From: an uncultured Oscillospiraceae bacterium
GTDB taxonomy: Bacteria > Bacillota > Clostridia > Oscillospirales > Oscillospiraceae
Assembly (NCBI GenBank): GCA_934565795.1
Contig: CAKTIM010000007.1
Span: forward strand, 1-64,000
Length of the DNA stretch: 64,000 nucleotides
Direction: 5' to 3'
The position numbers were made by a program, and so were the translations under genes. The number at the start of each line of letters is the position of its first letter. Position 1 is the stretch's first letter. This document shows positions 1 through 7,128 of this stretch, piece after piece. A model generated the notes under the pieces. It was not told the DNA's origin. It saw only the letters and a list, made by a program, of their open reading frames with translations, and ran no database searches.

Positions 1-1
1 A

Positions 2-424
2 CTACCCCCTATCGTGTCAATCTGTCATAACGATATGGACTGCAAAAATGTTCTCTGGAATGGGAATGATTATCGCATTATTGATTTAGAGTGTTTATCT
101 TATAACAATCCGTTTATGGAATTGTTTGAATTGGCATTGTGTTGGTCGGGATATGAAGATTGCAAAATTGATTTTCAATTATTTCAAGCTTTTTTGCAAG
201 GATATAAAAATGCCGGTGGGGAAATGCCCATAGATTGGGAAACATTATATGACTGCAATAACGGCAGATTGGAGTGGTTAGAATACAATATTAAGCGTGT
301 TTTAGGTATTGACTGCGGAAATGATGAAAAAGAAATTGGAGTAGAACAGGTTAAAGAAACAATTCAGCACATCATTTATTATTCAAAGATGAAGAAACCA
401 ATACTTGAGCATTGTATTATGTAA
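2..424 (+). CDS. Phosphotransferase (APH/choline-kinase type), C-terminal part
   Basis: The reading frame is open from base 2, so the gene begins upstream of the window. It carries the aminoglycoside-phosphotransferase/choline-kinase catalytic signature HNDMDCKNVLW (catalytic Asp and metal-binding Asn), followed about 12 residues later by IDLE, the usual second metal-binding Asp. Families with this fold phosphorylate small molecules such as choline, antibiotics or sugars with ATP; the substrate cannot be told from this half. The gene is clearly AT-richer than the uxuAB genes next door, which suggests separate ancestry. A terminator follows. Confidence 0.75.
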   Translation, partial: LPPIVSICHNDMDCKNVLWNGNDYRIIDLECLSYNNPFMELFELALCWSGYEDCKIDFQLFQAFLQGYKNAGGEMPIDWETLYDCNNGRLEWLEYNIKRVLGIDCGNDEKEIGVEQVKETIQHIIYYSKMKKPILEHCIM

Positions 425-466
425 ATTTTAGTCTGTCAGCATCTCAAAAAGAATATGAATAACAGA

Positions 467-495
467 AAAACATCGTAGCAATACGGTGTTTTTTG
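467..495 (+). terminator. Rho-independent terminator of the phosphotransferase gene
   Basis: An 8-bp stem (470-477 with 482-489, one G-U pair), GCAA loop, then six T residues. Confidence 0.75.
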
Positions 496-499
496 TTAC

Positions 500-730
500 C
501 CTACTGGGCTTCGTTTTGTCACGCAAACTCACCCTCATTTACGGCCTTGTATGCAATTTCTGTTCGTCAGGCCAGAGTTTTGCCCTTTAGGGGGGCCTTT
601 CAACCCCTAAAATCCGGCTTCCTTCAGATCCCGCCTCACGGCGGACACCCTTGCCTTTGGCTAAATCTTCCCGCTACCGGGCGACTTCGGGGCTTTCACC
701 CTACAGAACGTGCGCTCACCGGGCGCACAC
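500..730 (-). mobile_element. Group IIC intron, 5' fragment (domain I), no reverse transcriptase
   Basis: Read on the minus strand, the segment starts with GTGYGCCCGG and runs through the ordered conserved blocks of group IIC intron domain I: AGGGTGAAAG, TTAGCC, GCAAGGGTGTCCG, ATCTGAAGGAAGC, GGTGAGTTTGC and ACAAAACGAAG. I recognise this order from the well-studied Oceanobacillus-type IIC intron. It stops near base 500; the rest of the ribozyme and the maturase/reverse transcriptase are absent, so it cannot splice or move. The 5' splice junction lies directly after a terminator hairpin (732-768), the classic IIC target. The exact first base (728 or 730) is uncertain. Apparent reading frames here are not genes. 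Confidence 0.85.
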
Positions 731-731
731 G

Positions 732-768
732 AAACAGCAGAGCGTCCATTATCGGCGCTCTGCTGTTT
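732..768 (-). terminator. Terminator hairpin of the uxuAB operon, split by the intron fragment
   Basis: A perfect 13-bp stem pairs 732-744 with 756-768. On the minus strand, downstream of uxuB, the T-tract that should follow is cut off after TTTC by the intron 5' end. A second hairpin, GAAGCGGCC with GGCCGCTTC near 779-815, lies between it and uxuB. Confidence 0.7.
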
Positions 769-824
769 TTGTCTGATGTTGAAGCGGCCTATCCGGGTGG
801 GTTGGCCGCTTCATTTTGAAAGTT

Positions 825-2405
825 TTATCTTGCTTCCACGTATTTGTGCAGGGTGCAGCGGACGGCGCCAGGGCCGGCGTAGAGTTCCTTGGTCATGCCC
901 TCGATCTGATCGCCCAGGCCCATGGCGTACAGGTCGACGCCGAAAACATCCGTGCGGGAGAAGAGGTCATGCAGGCAGGTGAAGTTCTGCTCCCCCTCCC
1001 TTACCTCCAGGCCCGCCACGATTTGCTGAAGCTCGGCAAGCAGGGGGTCGGGGGACGGCTCGAAGGGTGCGCCATTGTCATCGATGCCCCGCAGATACCG
1101 GGCGTAGCCCGCCAGGGTCAGGGGGATGAGCACCAGATTGGATTTGTCCAGGCCCCGCTCCTGATACTTGCGCAGGGTCTCGCCGAAGCGGATGGGCAGC
1201 TTCTGACTGGTATCCATGGCGATGCGCTGGGGGGCATCGGGCATGAAGGGATTGGGCAGGCGGCGGTTCAGCACCGCGCCGATGAACTCATAGGGATTCA
1301 GCACACCGGGATCGGTGACCACGGGCATGGCCTCAATATAGCCAAGCTTCTGGATGAAGCTGCGGATATCGTGGTCGGCCATTTCGGCGGAGATCAGAGT
1401 GTATCCCAGCATGCAGCCATAGATGGACATGGCGGTATGCAGGGGGTTCAGGCAGGTGGTGACCTTCATAGTCTCTACCATGTCCACCGTCTTACGGTCG
1501 GTATACATCACGCCGCCCAGCTCCAGGGGGGGACGGCCGTTGGTATAGTGATCCTCGATCACGAGATACTGGGTCTCCTCCGCGTTGACAAAGGGAGCGG
1601 TGAAAGTGTGCTTCTCGGTTTGCAGGGTATTGTAATCCTCAAAGCCGTCGGCGGCCAGCATGGCCTGCACCTTTTCGTGAGGACGGGGGGTGATCTTATC
1701 GATCATCGACCAGGGGAAGGTGATCTTCGTTTCGTCCTGCACGTACGCCAGGAATCCGGCGGGGGCCAGGCCCTGCTCCACCCACTTGTTTACGTACTGC
1801 ATCACGCCGGCCTTGACCTTGTCGCCATTGTGAGAGCAGTTGTCCATGGACTGCACCGTCAGCGGCAGCGCACCGGCCTTGTAGCGCTCCAGCAGCAGGG
1901 CCGCCACCTTACCCATGGCCAGCACGGGCGTCAGGCCTCGCTCCAGGTCGGCGGGATTGACGCTGTAGCCCTTTTCGGTGATGGTGAAGGAGATCATTTG
2001 CAGGGAGGGCTGGCGGAAAATCTCCACCAGGCGGCCCCAGTCCTCAAACTGGTAATCGGCCTTCAGGCTCTCGGTCACGGAAGCCACCACCTTCTTTTCG
2101 ATGGTGCCGGTGGATTGCAGGGAGACCAGCAGAGAAAGGTTATCATAGGGACGATAGGCCTTGTCGATGATCTCATAGTCAAAGCTCTCGGCCACGATGA
2201 CGCCCCGGTCATATTTGCCGGAATTCAGCGCGTCGTTCAGCAGCGCCGCCGGAAACGCCCGGAAGATATTGCCCGCGCCGAAGTGCACCCACACAGGCTC
2301 CGCATGGGTCTTTGCCCGGACGGCCGAAATATCGAAAGCGGGCATCTGGTAGCCCTTTTCCGCCCATTCGGGGGAAATGCCATTTTTGATCTCAGAAAGC
2401 TTCAT
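825..2405 (-). CDS. uxuB: D-mannonate oxidoreductase / fructuronate reductase, mannitol dehydrogenase family
   Basis: A 526-residue cytosolic NAD-dependent polyol dehydrogenase. The N-terminal Rossmann part contains VHFGAGNIFRAF, the nucleotide-binding signature of the mannitol dehydrogenase family. It interconverts D-fructuronate and D-mannonate in glucuronate breakdown. I chose the ATG at 2405 because GGGAGGAA precedes it at normal spacing; the longer frame would run into uxuA. It lies 17 bp downstream of uxuA, so the two form an operon and catalyse consecutive steps. The function rests on family resemblance plus this pairing. Confidence 0.88.
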   Translation of the reverse strand: MKLSEIKNGISPEWAEKGYQMPAFDISAVRAKTHAEPVWVHFGAGNIFRAFPAALLNDALNSGKYDRGVIVAESFDYEIIDKAYRPYDNLSLLVSLQSTGTIEKKVVASVTESLKADYQFEDWGRLVEIFRQPSLQMISFTITEKGYSVNPADLERGLTPVLAMGKVAALLLERYKAGALPLTVQSMDNCSHNGDKVKAGVMQYVNKWVEQGLAPAGFLAYVQDETKITFPWSMIDKITPRPHEKVQAMLAADGFEDYNTLQTEKHTFTAPFVNAEETQYLVIEDHYTNGRPPLELGGVMYTDRKTVDMVETMKVTTCLNPLHTAMSIYGCMLGYTLISAEMADHDIRSFIQKLGYIEAMPVVTDPGVLNPYEFIGAVLNRRLPNPFMPDAPQRIAMDTSQKLPIRFGETLRKYQERGLDKSNLVLIPLTLAGYARYLRGIDDNGAPFEPSPDPLLAELQQIVAGLEVREGEQNFTCLHDLFSRTDVFGVDLYAMGLGDQIEGMTKELYAGPGAVRCTLHKYVEAR

Positions 2406-2422
2406 TTTCCCGTTCCTCCCGG

Positions 2423-3517
2423 TTATTTCTTCTCGGCGTCCAGCCGATCCAGCAAATCCCACACGCCCAGCATATACTGGATGCCCAGGGCGCGGTCATA
2501 CTTGCCGTAGCCGGGGCGGCAGGAGCCGGGACCTTCCTCCCACAGCTGGCGGCCATGGTCGGGACGGATATAGCCCTGGAAGCCGCAGTCGTGGTAGGCC
2601 CGCAGAATTTCAATGACGCCGGTCTCGCCGCAGCAATCCCGGTGGGCAGCCTCGCAGAAGTCGCCGTTGGGGAAATGATGGATATTGCGGATGTGGGCAA
2701 AGGCGATGCGGTCGCAGTGCTTACGGACGATGGCGGCCACATTGTTATTGGGATTGGCATTCAGAGAGCCGGAGCACAGGGTCAGGCAGTTGTAGGGATC
2801 GTCCACCATCTTTAAGAAGCGGTCGATGCTCGCCTCGTCCACCAGCAGGCGGGGCAGGCCGAAGATATCCCAGGGGGGATCGTCCATGTGCACAGCCATC
2901 TTGATATCGCACTCGTGGCAGGTGGGCATGATGGCCTCCAGGAAATACTTGAAGTTTTCCCACAGCTTTTCCTTGGTCACAGGGGCGTAGGCCTTGAACA
3001 GCTCGTCCAGCTTTGCCATCCGCTCCGGCTCCCAGCCGGGGAAGGTCATGTGGTACTTCTCGGTAAAGCTCATAATGTACTCCGCCATGGCCTTGTAGTC
3101 GTCCTTGATCATGTCCTTCTGATAGAACAGAGCCGTGGAGCCGTCGCCGACGGGGTGGAACAGGTCGGTGCGCGTCCAGTCGAAGACGGGCATGAAATTG
3201 TAGCAGATGACCTTGACGCCAAATTTGCTCAGGTTGCGGATGCACTGCTTATAGTTTTCGATCAGCGCGTCCCGGGTGGACAGGCCGATCTTGATATCGT
3301 CATGGACGTTGACGGACTCCACCACGTCCATATTGAAGCCGTGGGCGTGAATTTGGTCGGCCACCTGCCGAATCTCGTCAATTTTCCAAATCTCACCGGG
3401 GAGCTTGTTGTGCAGCGCCCAGACGATGCTGGTCACGCCGGGGATCTGCCTGATGTCGCTGAGTTTGACCGGGTCGTTTCCTTCGCCGTACCAGCGCCAG
3501 CTCATTTGCATGGGCAT
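2423..3517 (-). CDS. uxuA: Mannonate dehydratase
   Basis: A 364-residue TIM-barrel enzyme that dehydrates D-mannonate to 2-keto-3-deoxygluconate. The start MPMQMSWRWYGEGNDPV matches the typical UxuA beginning (WRWYG.NDPV), and residues such as the VVESVNVHDDIK stretch and the Cys/His-containing metal-site region are present. ATG 3517 is preceded by GGAGG at 8 bp; an upstream in-frame ATG sits on that ribosome site and is less likely. First gene of the uxuAB operon, with its own promoter just upstream. No uxaC, kdgK or kdgA is in the window. Confidence 0.93.
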   Translation of the reverse strand: MPMQMSWRWYGEGNDPVKLSDIRQIPGVTSIVWALHNKLPGEIWKIDEIRQVADQIHAHGFNMDVVESVNVHDDIKIGLSTRDALIENYKQCIRNLSKFGVKVICYNFMPVFDWTRTDLFHPVGDGSTALFYQKDMIKDDYKAMAEYIMSFTEKYHMTFPGWEPERMAKLDELFKAYAPVTKEKLWENFKYFLEAIMPTCHECDIKMAVHMDDPPWDIFGLPRLLVDEASIDRFLKMVDDPYNCLTLCSGSLNANPNNNVAAIVRKHCDRIAFAHIRNIHHFPNGDFCEAAHRDCCGETGVIEILRAYHDCGFQGYIRPDHGRQLWEEGPGSCRPGYGKYDRALGIQYMLGVWDLLDRLDAEKK

Positions 3518-3588
3518 AACAAAAACCTCCATTTTTTGTAATGTATCGCCTGACTTTTCGGCAGTACAGGCATTCTTTTACAGTTATA

Positions 3589-3617
3589 ATTTTATCATAC
3601 CGCTTAAACTCTGGCAA
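3589..3617 (-). promoter_or_regulatory. Sigma-A promoter of uxuAB
   Basis: On the minus strand, TTGCCA (3612-3617), a 17-bp spacer, then TAAAAT (3589-3594), about 70 bp upstream of uxuA. Confidence 0.6.
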
Positions 3618-3713
3618 GAATCAGAAAAAGCTAAAATATATGCAAATATTGCTTTTTTCATCGGTGTGAAATCCGGCGGAAGCGGGGATAATGCTTTCAA
3701 CGGAGGGATCGCT

Positions 3714-4151
3714 ATGAATGACAAGCAATACGCGCGCCTGGTGAAGGACAAAAGCCCCAAATCTCCCATTGTGAAGGACTGCCTGTTTGCCTTCGCTTCC
3801 GGCGGGCTGATCTGCACCCTGGGGCAATTTCTGCTGAACCGCTACACCGGGCTTAGCCTGGAAAAGCAGGACGCCGCAGCCTGGGTATCCATCACGCTGG
3901 TGGGCCTGTCCGCCCTGCTGACGGGGCTGAGCGTCTACGATGACATTGCCAAGTACGCCGGGGCGGGAACGCTGGTGCCCATCACCGGCTTTTCCAACGC
4001 GGTGGCAGCCTCCGCTGTGGAATTCCAGACCGAGGGCTTCATCCTGGGGGTGGGCGCAAAAATGTTCACCATCGCCGGGCCGGTGATCGTCTACGGCCTC
4101 AGTGCCAGCGTGGTGTACGGCATTATCTATTGGATCGTAACGCAACTATAA
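3714..4151 (+). CDS. spoVAC: Stage V sporulation protein AC
   Basis: A 145-residue membrane protein with SpoVAC features: an N-terminal charged segment (LVKDKSPKSPIVKD), several hydrophobic helices, and the conserved GTLVPITGFSNAVAASAVEF stretch. SpoVA proteins form the channel that moves dipicolinic acid into the forespore and out during germination; SpoVAC also acts as a mechanosensitive channel. The ATG has GGAGGG upstream. SpoVAD and SpoVAE, which normally follow, are not present here. A strong terminator follows, so it is a single-gene unit. Confidence 0.9.
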   Translation: MNDKQYARLVKDKSPKSPIVKDCLFAFASGGLICTLGQFLLNRYTGLSLEKQDAAAWVSITLVGLSALLTGLSVYDDIAKYAGAGTLVPITGFSNAVAASAVEFQTEGFILGVGAKMFTIAGPVIVYGLSASVVYGIIYWIVTQL

Positions 4152-4156
4152 GCATT

Positions 4157-4184
4157 CGGTGGGAGCACGCTCCCACCGCTTTTT
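4157..4184 (+). terminator. Terminator of spoVAC
   Basis: Stem GGTGGGAG/CTCCCACC with a CACG loop followed by TTTTT. Confidence 0.85.
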
Positions 4185-4190
4185 ACTTTC

Positions 4191-4220
4191 TTGACACTGC
4201 CTTTTCAAAAATGATAAATT
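4191..4220 (+). promoter_or_regulatory. Promoter of the ECF sigma gene
   Basis: TTGACA at 4191-4196, 18-bp spacer, TAAATT at 4215-4220. Confidence 0.5.
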
Positions 4221-4297
4221 AAAAATGAACCTTTTGGCGGCGCGGGCCGTCTATATATGTGAAATCGGTTTTGATTTTAGAACAAAGAGGTGATGAT

Positions 4298-5587
4298 GTG
4301 GATGAATTCGAGAAGCTGCTGGCGGAAGCAGGCAGCACTGTGGAGCGGTTTGTGCGGTACCGGCTGCCGTCTCAGGCGGATGCGGACGACGTGCTGCAAG
4401 AGGTATATCTGAGCGCCTACCGTAAATTCTCCGATCTGAAAAACCGAGAGGCCTTCAAGTCCTGGATCATCAGTATCGCCCGCAACAAATGCAATGATTA
4501 CTTCCGCGCCCAGGCGGCGCAGATGGAAATCCCCATTGAAGCGCTTTCGAGCAGGGAGCTGTCAGCCGGACGGCTGGGCATTTCTGTAGTACATACCGTG
4601 CGGGAAACACTGAACCGGCTTGGAGACCGAGACAAGCAGATCCTCTATCTGTATTTCTGGAAAGAGCTGCCCCAGAATGAAATCGCAAGGCAGCTGGATA
4701 TTCCTGTCGGAACGGTGAAAAGCAGGCTTCACACCGCAAAGCAGCATTTCAAAAGCAAGTATCCATATCAGATTCAGAAACCGAAAGGAGATATTCTTAT
4801 GCAAAAAATGCCTGAATACATTCCCGAATACACCATTGAGCAGACGAACGAGCCGCCCTTCAGCGTCCGCTGGGAGGAGCTGCAGGGCTGGCTGGTCGTA
4901 CCGTGGCTGGGAGAGAAGCTGACCTGGGGGATGTACGATTTTCCAAGCCGCAAGCGCACGGAGTACACGGAAATGGCGGTGGTGGGACGTGCGGAAGTCC
5001 ACGGCATTGAGGGTGTGGAGATCGTCGCCACGCAGTATGATTCGGCCGACTATTACCGTACCGGCACGCTGAATCGGGTAGAGCGCCGCTTTGTGGCACA
5101 GCTCACCGATACCCACAGCCGCTACCTTGCGGAAACCCATGTGGAAGACGGTGTGCGCAAATGCTACACATTTCTGGATGGGGACGCATTCCTGAATAAC
5201 TGGGGCTTTGGTGAGGATAACTGCGGCAATGAAGTGGCGCTGCATGCAAAGGGCCTGCTGCACCGGGTGGGAAGTCAGATCACCGGCACCGTCCCCAGAG
5301 AGGTAGTGGACGTAACGGGCCGCTGCCGGGTGACCATTGCCGGAAAGACGTACGACACCGTCTGCGTCATGGACATCAATTGCTTCAACGACGCCGTGGC
5401 ATCGGAGCAGTATGTGGACCAGAACGGGCGAACCGTCCTGTGGCGGCGGTTCAATCGGGATGACTGGGCCATTGACCGCTTCGGCGGCAAGCCCTGGAGC
5501 GAACAGCTGCCGGATAACGAGCGCATCACCATCAACGGCGAAACCTATGTACATTGGTACGACTGTATCTCGGATTATATTCTGTGA
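4298..5587 (+). CDS. ECF-type sigma factor with a ~265-residue C-terminal extension
   Basis: The first ~155 residues are a sigma-70 ECF factor: region 2 around DADDVLQEVYLSAYRKF and FKSWIISIARNKCNDYFR, and region 4 with the helix-turn-helix ELPQNEIARQLDIPVGTVKSRLHTAK. The rest is a soluble domain of about 265 residues that I do not recognise, rich in Trp, Tyr and Asp and without membrane segments. ECF factors usually end after region 4, so this tail may sense a signal or hold the sigma part inactive (inference). I prefer GTG 4298, preceded by AGAGGTG, over an upstream GTG at 4259. No anti-sigma gene is adjacent. Confidence 0.8.
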   Translation: MDEFEKLLAEAGSTVERFVRYRLPSQADADDVLQEVYLSAYRKFSDLKNREAFKSWIISIARNKCNDYFRAQAAQMEIPIEALSSRELSAGRLGISVVHTVRETLNRLGDRDKQILYLYFWKELPQNEIARQLDIPVGTVKSRLHTAKQHFKSKYPYQIQKPKGDILMQKMPEYIPEYTIEQTNEPPFSVRWEELQGWLVVPWLGEKLTWGMYDFPSRKRTEYTEMAVVGRAEVHGIEGVEIVATQYDSADYYRTGTLNRVERRFVAQLTDTHSRYLAETHVEDGVRKCYTFLDGDAFLNNWGFGEDNCGNEVALHAKGLLHRVGSQITGTVPREVVDVTGRCRVTIAGKTYDTVCVMDINCFNDAVASEQYVDQNGRTVLWRRFNRDDWAIDRFGGKPWSEQLPDNERITINGETYVHWYDCISDYIL

Positions 5588-5650
5588 TTTGCGCTTCAAG
5601 CAGCCGCGTCCTGCCTGAACACAGGCGGCAGGTTTCAAACGTCCTGCCGT

Positions 5651-5682
5651 AAAAAATGCCCTGGCGGTCTTTCCGCCAGGGC
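5651..5682 (-). terminator. Terminator of thiT
   Basis: A 10-bp stem GCCCTGGCGG/CCGCCAGGGC with, on the minus strand, a TTTTTT tract. Confidence 0.85.
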
Positions 5683-5699
5683 AAAAAATATGGGAAACA

Positions 5700-6269
5700 T
5701 CACTGGGCAACATTCTGACGGTCAAAAATCCTGGGAGCCACCTTCACCAGCAGCACAGCAGCCACTACCGTGAGCAGAACCTCGGGAAGCATATAGCTCC
5801 CGTTATAAACCAAGCTGTACGACCAGGCTGCCCAGCCGTCGCTCAGGTCACCCCATACCAGCACGCCGGACAAAAAGCTGCAAAGAAAGCGCAGAAAGCC
5901 CGCCGCAAAAGTGCCAACTGCAACGCCAATCATCCGATTCTTGAAGGGCTGCGCAAACAATCCGGCCAGGCCAAGCGCCATAAAAGCCAGCAGATAATCC
6001 AGCAGAATCACGCCCAGGAAATACAGGAATGTCCGCGTGGGAGGTGCATAGAACGCCAGCAGCATTTGCAGGCAGCCATTGACGAAGCCGGTGAGCAGGC
6101 CCCACTTCCAGCCATGCCGGAAGGACACCACCACAAACGGTAGCATGCTTAGCAAAGTAACGCTGCCGCCATTGGGCATAGAAAACAGCTTAACATTGGA
6201 CAGAACCGTGCCGAGGGCGACCATCAGCGCACATTCCACCAAGACGCGGGTTTTGGAATAGGGTTTCAT
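5700..6269 (-). CDS. thiT: Thiamine ECF transporter S component
   Basis: A 189-residue membrane protein with about six hydrophobic helices and the ThiT-type N-terminus TRVLVECALMVALGTVLSNVK. ThiT binds thiamine outside the cell and works with a shared ECF energy module (EcfA, EcfA', EcfT) encoded elsewhere. The assignment is strengthened by the TPP riboswitch directly upstream. ATG 6269 is preceded by GAGGAGA at about 12 bp, slightly long. Confidence 0.92.
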   Translation of the reverse strand: MKPYSKTRVLVECALMVALGTVLSNVKLFSMPNGGSVTLLSMLPFVVVSFRHGWKWGLLTGFVNGCLQMLLAFYAPPTRTFLYFLGVILLDYLLAFMALGLAGLFAQPFKNRMIGVAVGTFAAGFLRFLCSFLSGVLVWGDLSDGWAAWSYSLVYNGSYMLPEVLLTVVAAVLLVKVAPRIFDRQNVAQ

Positions 6270-6302
6270 AATTGGGATTTTCTCCTCTTTTGTTTAGTAC
6301 AT

Positions 6303-6335
6303 AAAAACAAAAATGCACCTGCTTACAGCAGGCGC
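6303..6335 (-). terminator. Intrinsic terminator of the TPP riboswitch
   Basis: Between the aptamer and thiT: stem GCGCCTGC/GCAGGTGC, loop TGTAA, then a T-rich tail on the minus strand. Its position fits transcription attenuation when TPP is bound. Confidence 0.7.
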
Positions 6336-6364
6336 ACGGGTTGCGTTTGTGAAAAATGGAACCT

Positions 6365-6447
6365 TCGCAAACTCCCTACGCCGGCATTACCCGGATCAGG
6401 TTAAAGGGTACTCCGCAATGCGGATCTCAGCCTTTCGGCGCCCCTGT
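6365..6447 (-). promoter_or_regulatory. TPP riboswitch (THI element)
   Basis: Minus strand shows the hallmark blocks in order: GGGGCGCC, GGCTGAGA, then ACCCTTTAACCTGATC and GGTAATGCCGGCGTAGGGA. These are the conserved TPP aptamer segments. It precedes thiT and an attenuator hairpin. Confidence 0.95.
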
Positions 6448-6463
6448 TTTCATGTCCATCGTT

Positions 6464-6491
6464 AGTATAATGGTTTCATAAAAAAAGTCAA
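6464..6491 (-). promoter_or_regulatory. Promoter of the TPP riboswitch-thiT unit
   Basis: TTGACT (6486-6491), 16-bp spacer, TATACT (6464-6469) on the minus strand. Confidence 0.7.
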
Positions 6492-6582
6492 TAGGTAATT
6501 CCCCCATTCCAAATTTTTGCCTGAATATTTTTTACTCTCCGACTCATACTAGGCTTGAAAACAGAAAAAGGAGGTAACTGCA

Positions 6583-6747
6583 ATGAGCTGTCACGCAAAT
6601 AAGTGCGTGGAGTGCACCGTTTCCGAGTGTGCAAACCACTGCGCCAGCGAGAACTACTGCTCCCTGGATAAGATCCTGGTGGGCACCCACGAATCCAACC
6701 CCAGCATGGATCAGTGCACCGACTGCATGTCCTTCCGCAAGAAGTAA
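6583..6747 (+). CDS. DUF1540 cysteine-rich small protein
   Basis: A 54-residue protein with eight cysteines arranged as in DUF1540 (CHANKCVECTVSECANHC, then two more pairs). DUF1540 proteins are common in Clostridia and probably bind metal; their role is unknown. The ATG has AGGAGGT at 7 bp. It is a single gene closed by a 14-bp-stem terminator. Confidence 0.85.
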   Translation: MSCHANKCVECTVSECANHCASENYCSLDKILVGTHESNPSMDQCTDCMSFRKK

Positions 6748-6786
6748 AAGCCAATCGGGAAAGGATGCTATTCCCTTTTGGGTCAT

Positions 6787-6822
6787 AAGAAAAGGGAACC
6801 CGACGCGGTTCCCTTTTCTTGT
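6787..6822 (+). terminator. Terminator of the DUF1540 gene
   Basis: Perfect 14-bp stem, 6787-6800 with 6807-6820, loop CGACGC, with the stem itself ending in TTTTCTT. Confidence 0.85.
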
Positions 6823-6849
6823 AAGGCTCGTGCATGCGTGAGATTCCTA

Positions 6850-7010
6850 GGGCCTATCTGAAAACCGTCAACACGCCCAAACAGCGGATCTTTTCCGCCT
6901 GCTGTGCACCATTTTTTCTTGCAATACACAAAGTATTCCCGCGAAAAAATGGCTTCATCAGGCGGAAAATCTCTCGCTGTTGGGCATATTTCCGATTTCC
7001 AGATACGCCC
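6850..7010. repeat. 161-bp hairpin element, variant with different termini
   Basis: A long imperfect inverted repeat with ends GGGCCTATCTG and CAGATACGCCC, flanked by TA on both sides. The interior shares CAGCGGATCTTTT, CTGTGCA and a central AATAC..AGTATTCC loop with the 161-bp elements at 10469, 59101 and 60029, but the ends differ. No reading frame. It fills the gap between the DUF1540 gene and htrA. Confidence 0.7.
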
Positions 7011-7021
7011 TAAAAAAGTTC

Positions 7022-7050
7022 TTGATTCCAGCTTCTGTAAAGGTTAAAAT
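7022..7050 (+). promoter_or_regulatory. Promoter of htrA
   Basis: TTGATT, 17-bp spacer, TAAAAT. Confidence 0.65.
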
Positions 7051-7128
7051 AACGTTATCGAAGCGGACATATTTTTTTCACAAGTGGGGGCTATGCTGAA
7101 AGCAAATAAAAAACAAGGAGGAATCTCC

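Noticed and set aside
493..819. Apparent 108-residue protein with a PHGGHPCLWLNLPATGR-type sequence
   Set aside because: It is the translation of the complement of group IIC intron domain I; such false proteins are common in databases.
816..2510. Long plus-strand frame opposite uxuB, and similar long frames opposite der, the secreted protein gene, the receptor kinase and the reductases
   Set aside because: They are shadows caused by high GC and codon bias; the opposite strands carry recognisable families with ribosome-binding sites.
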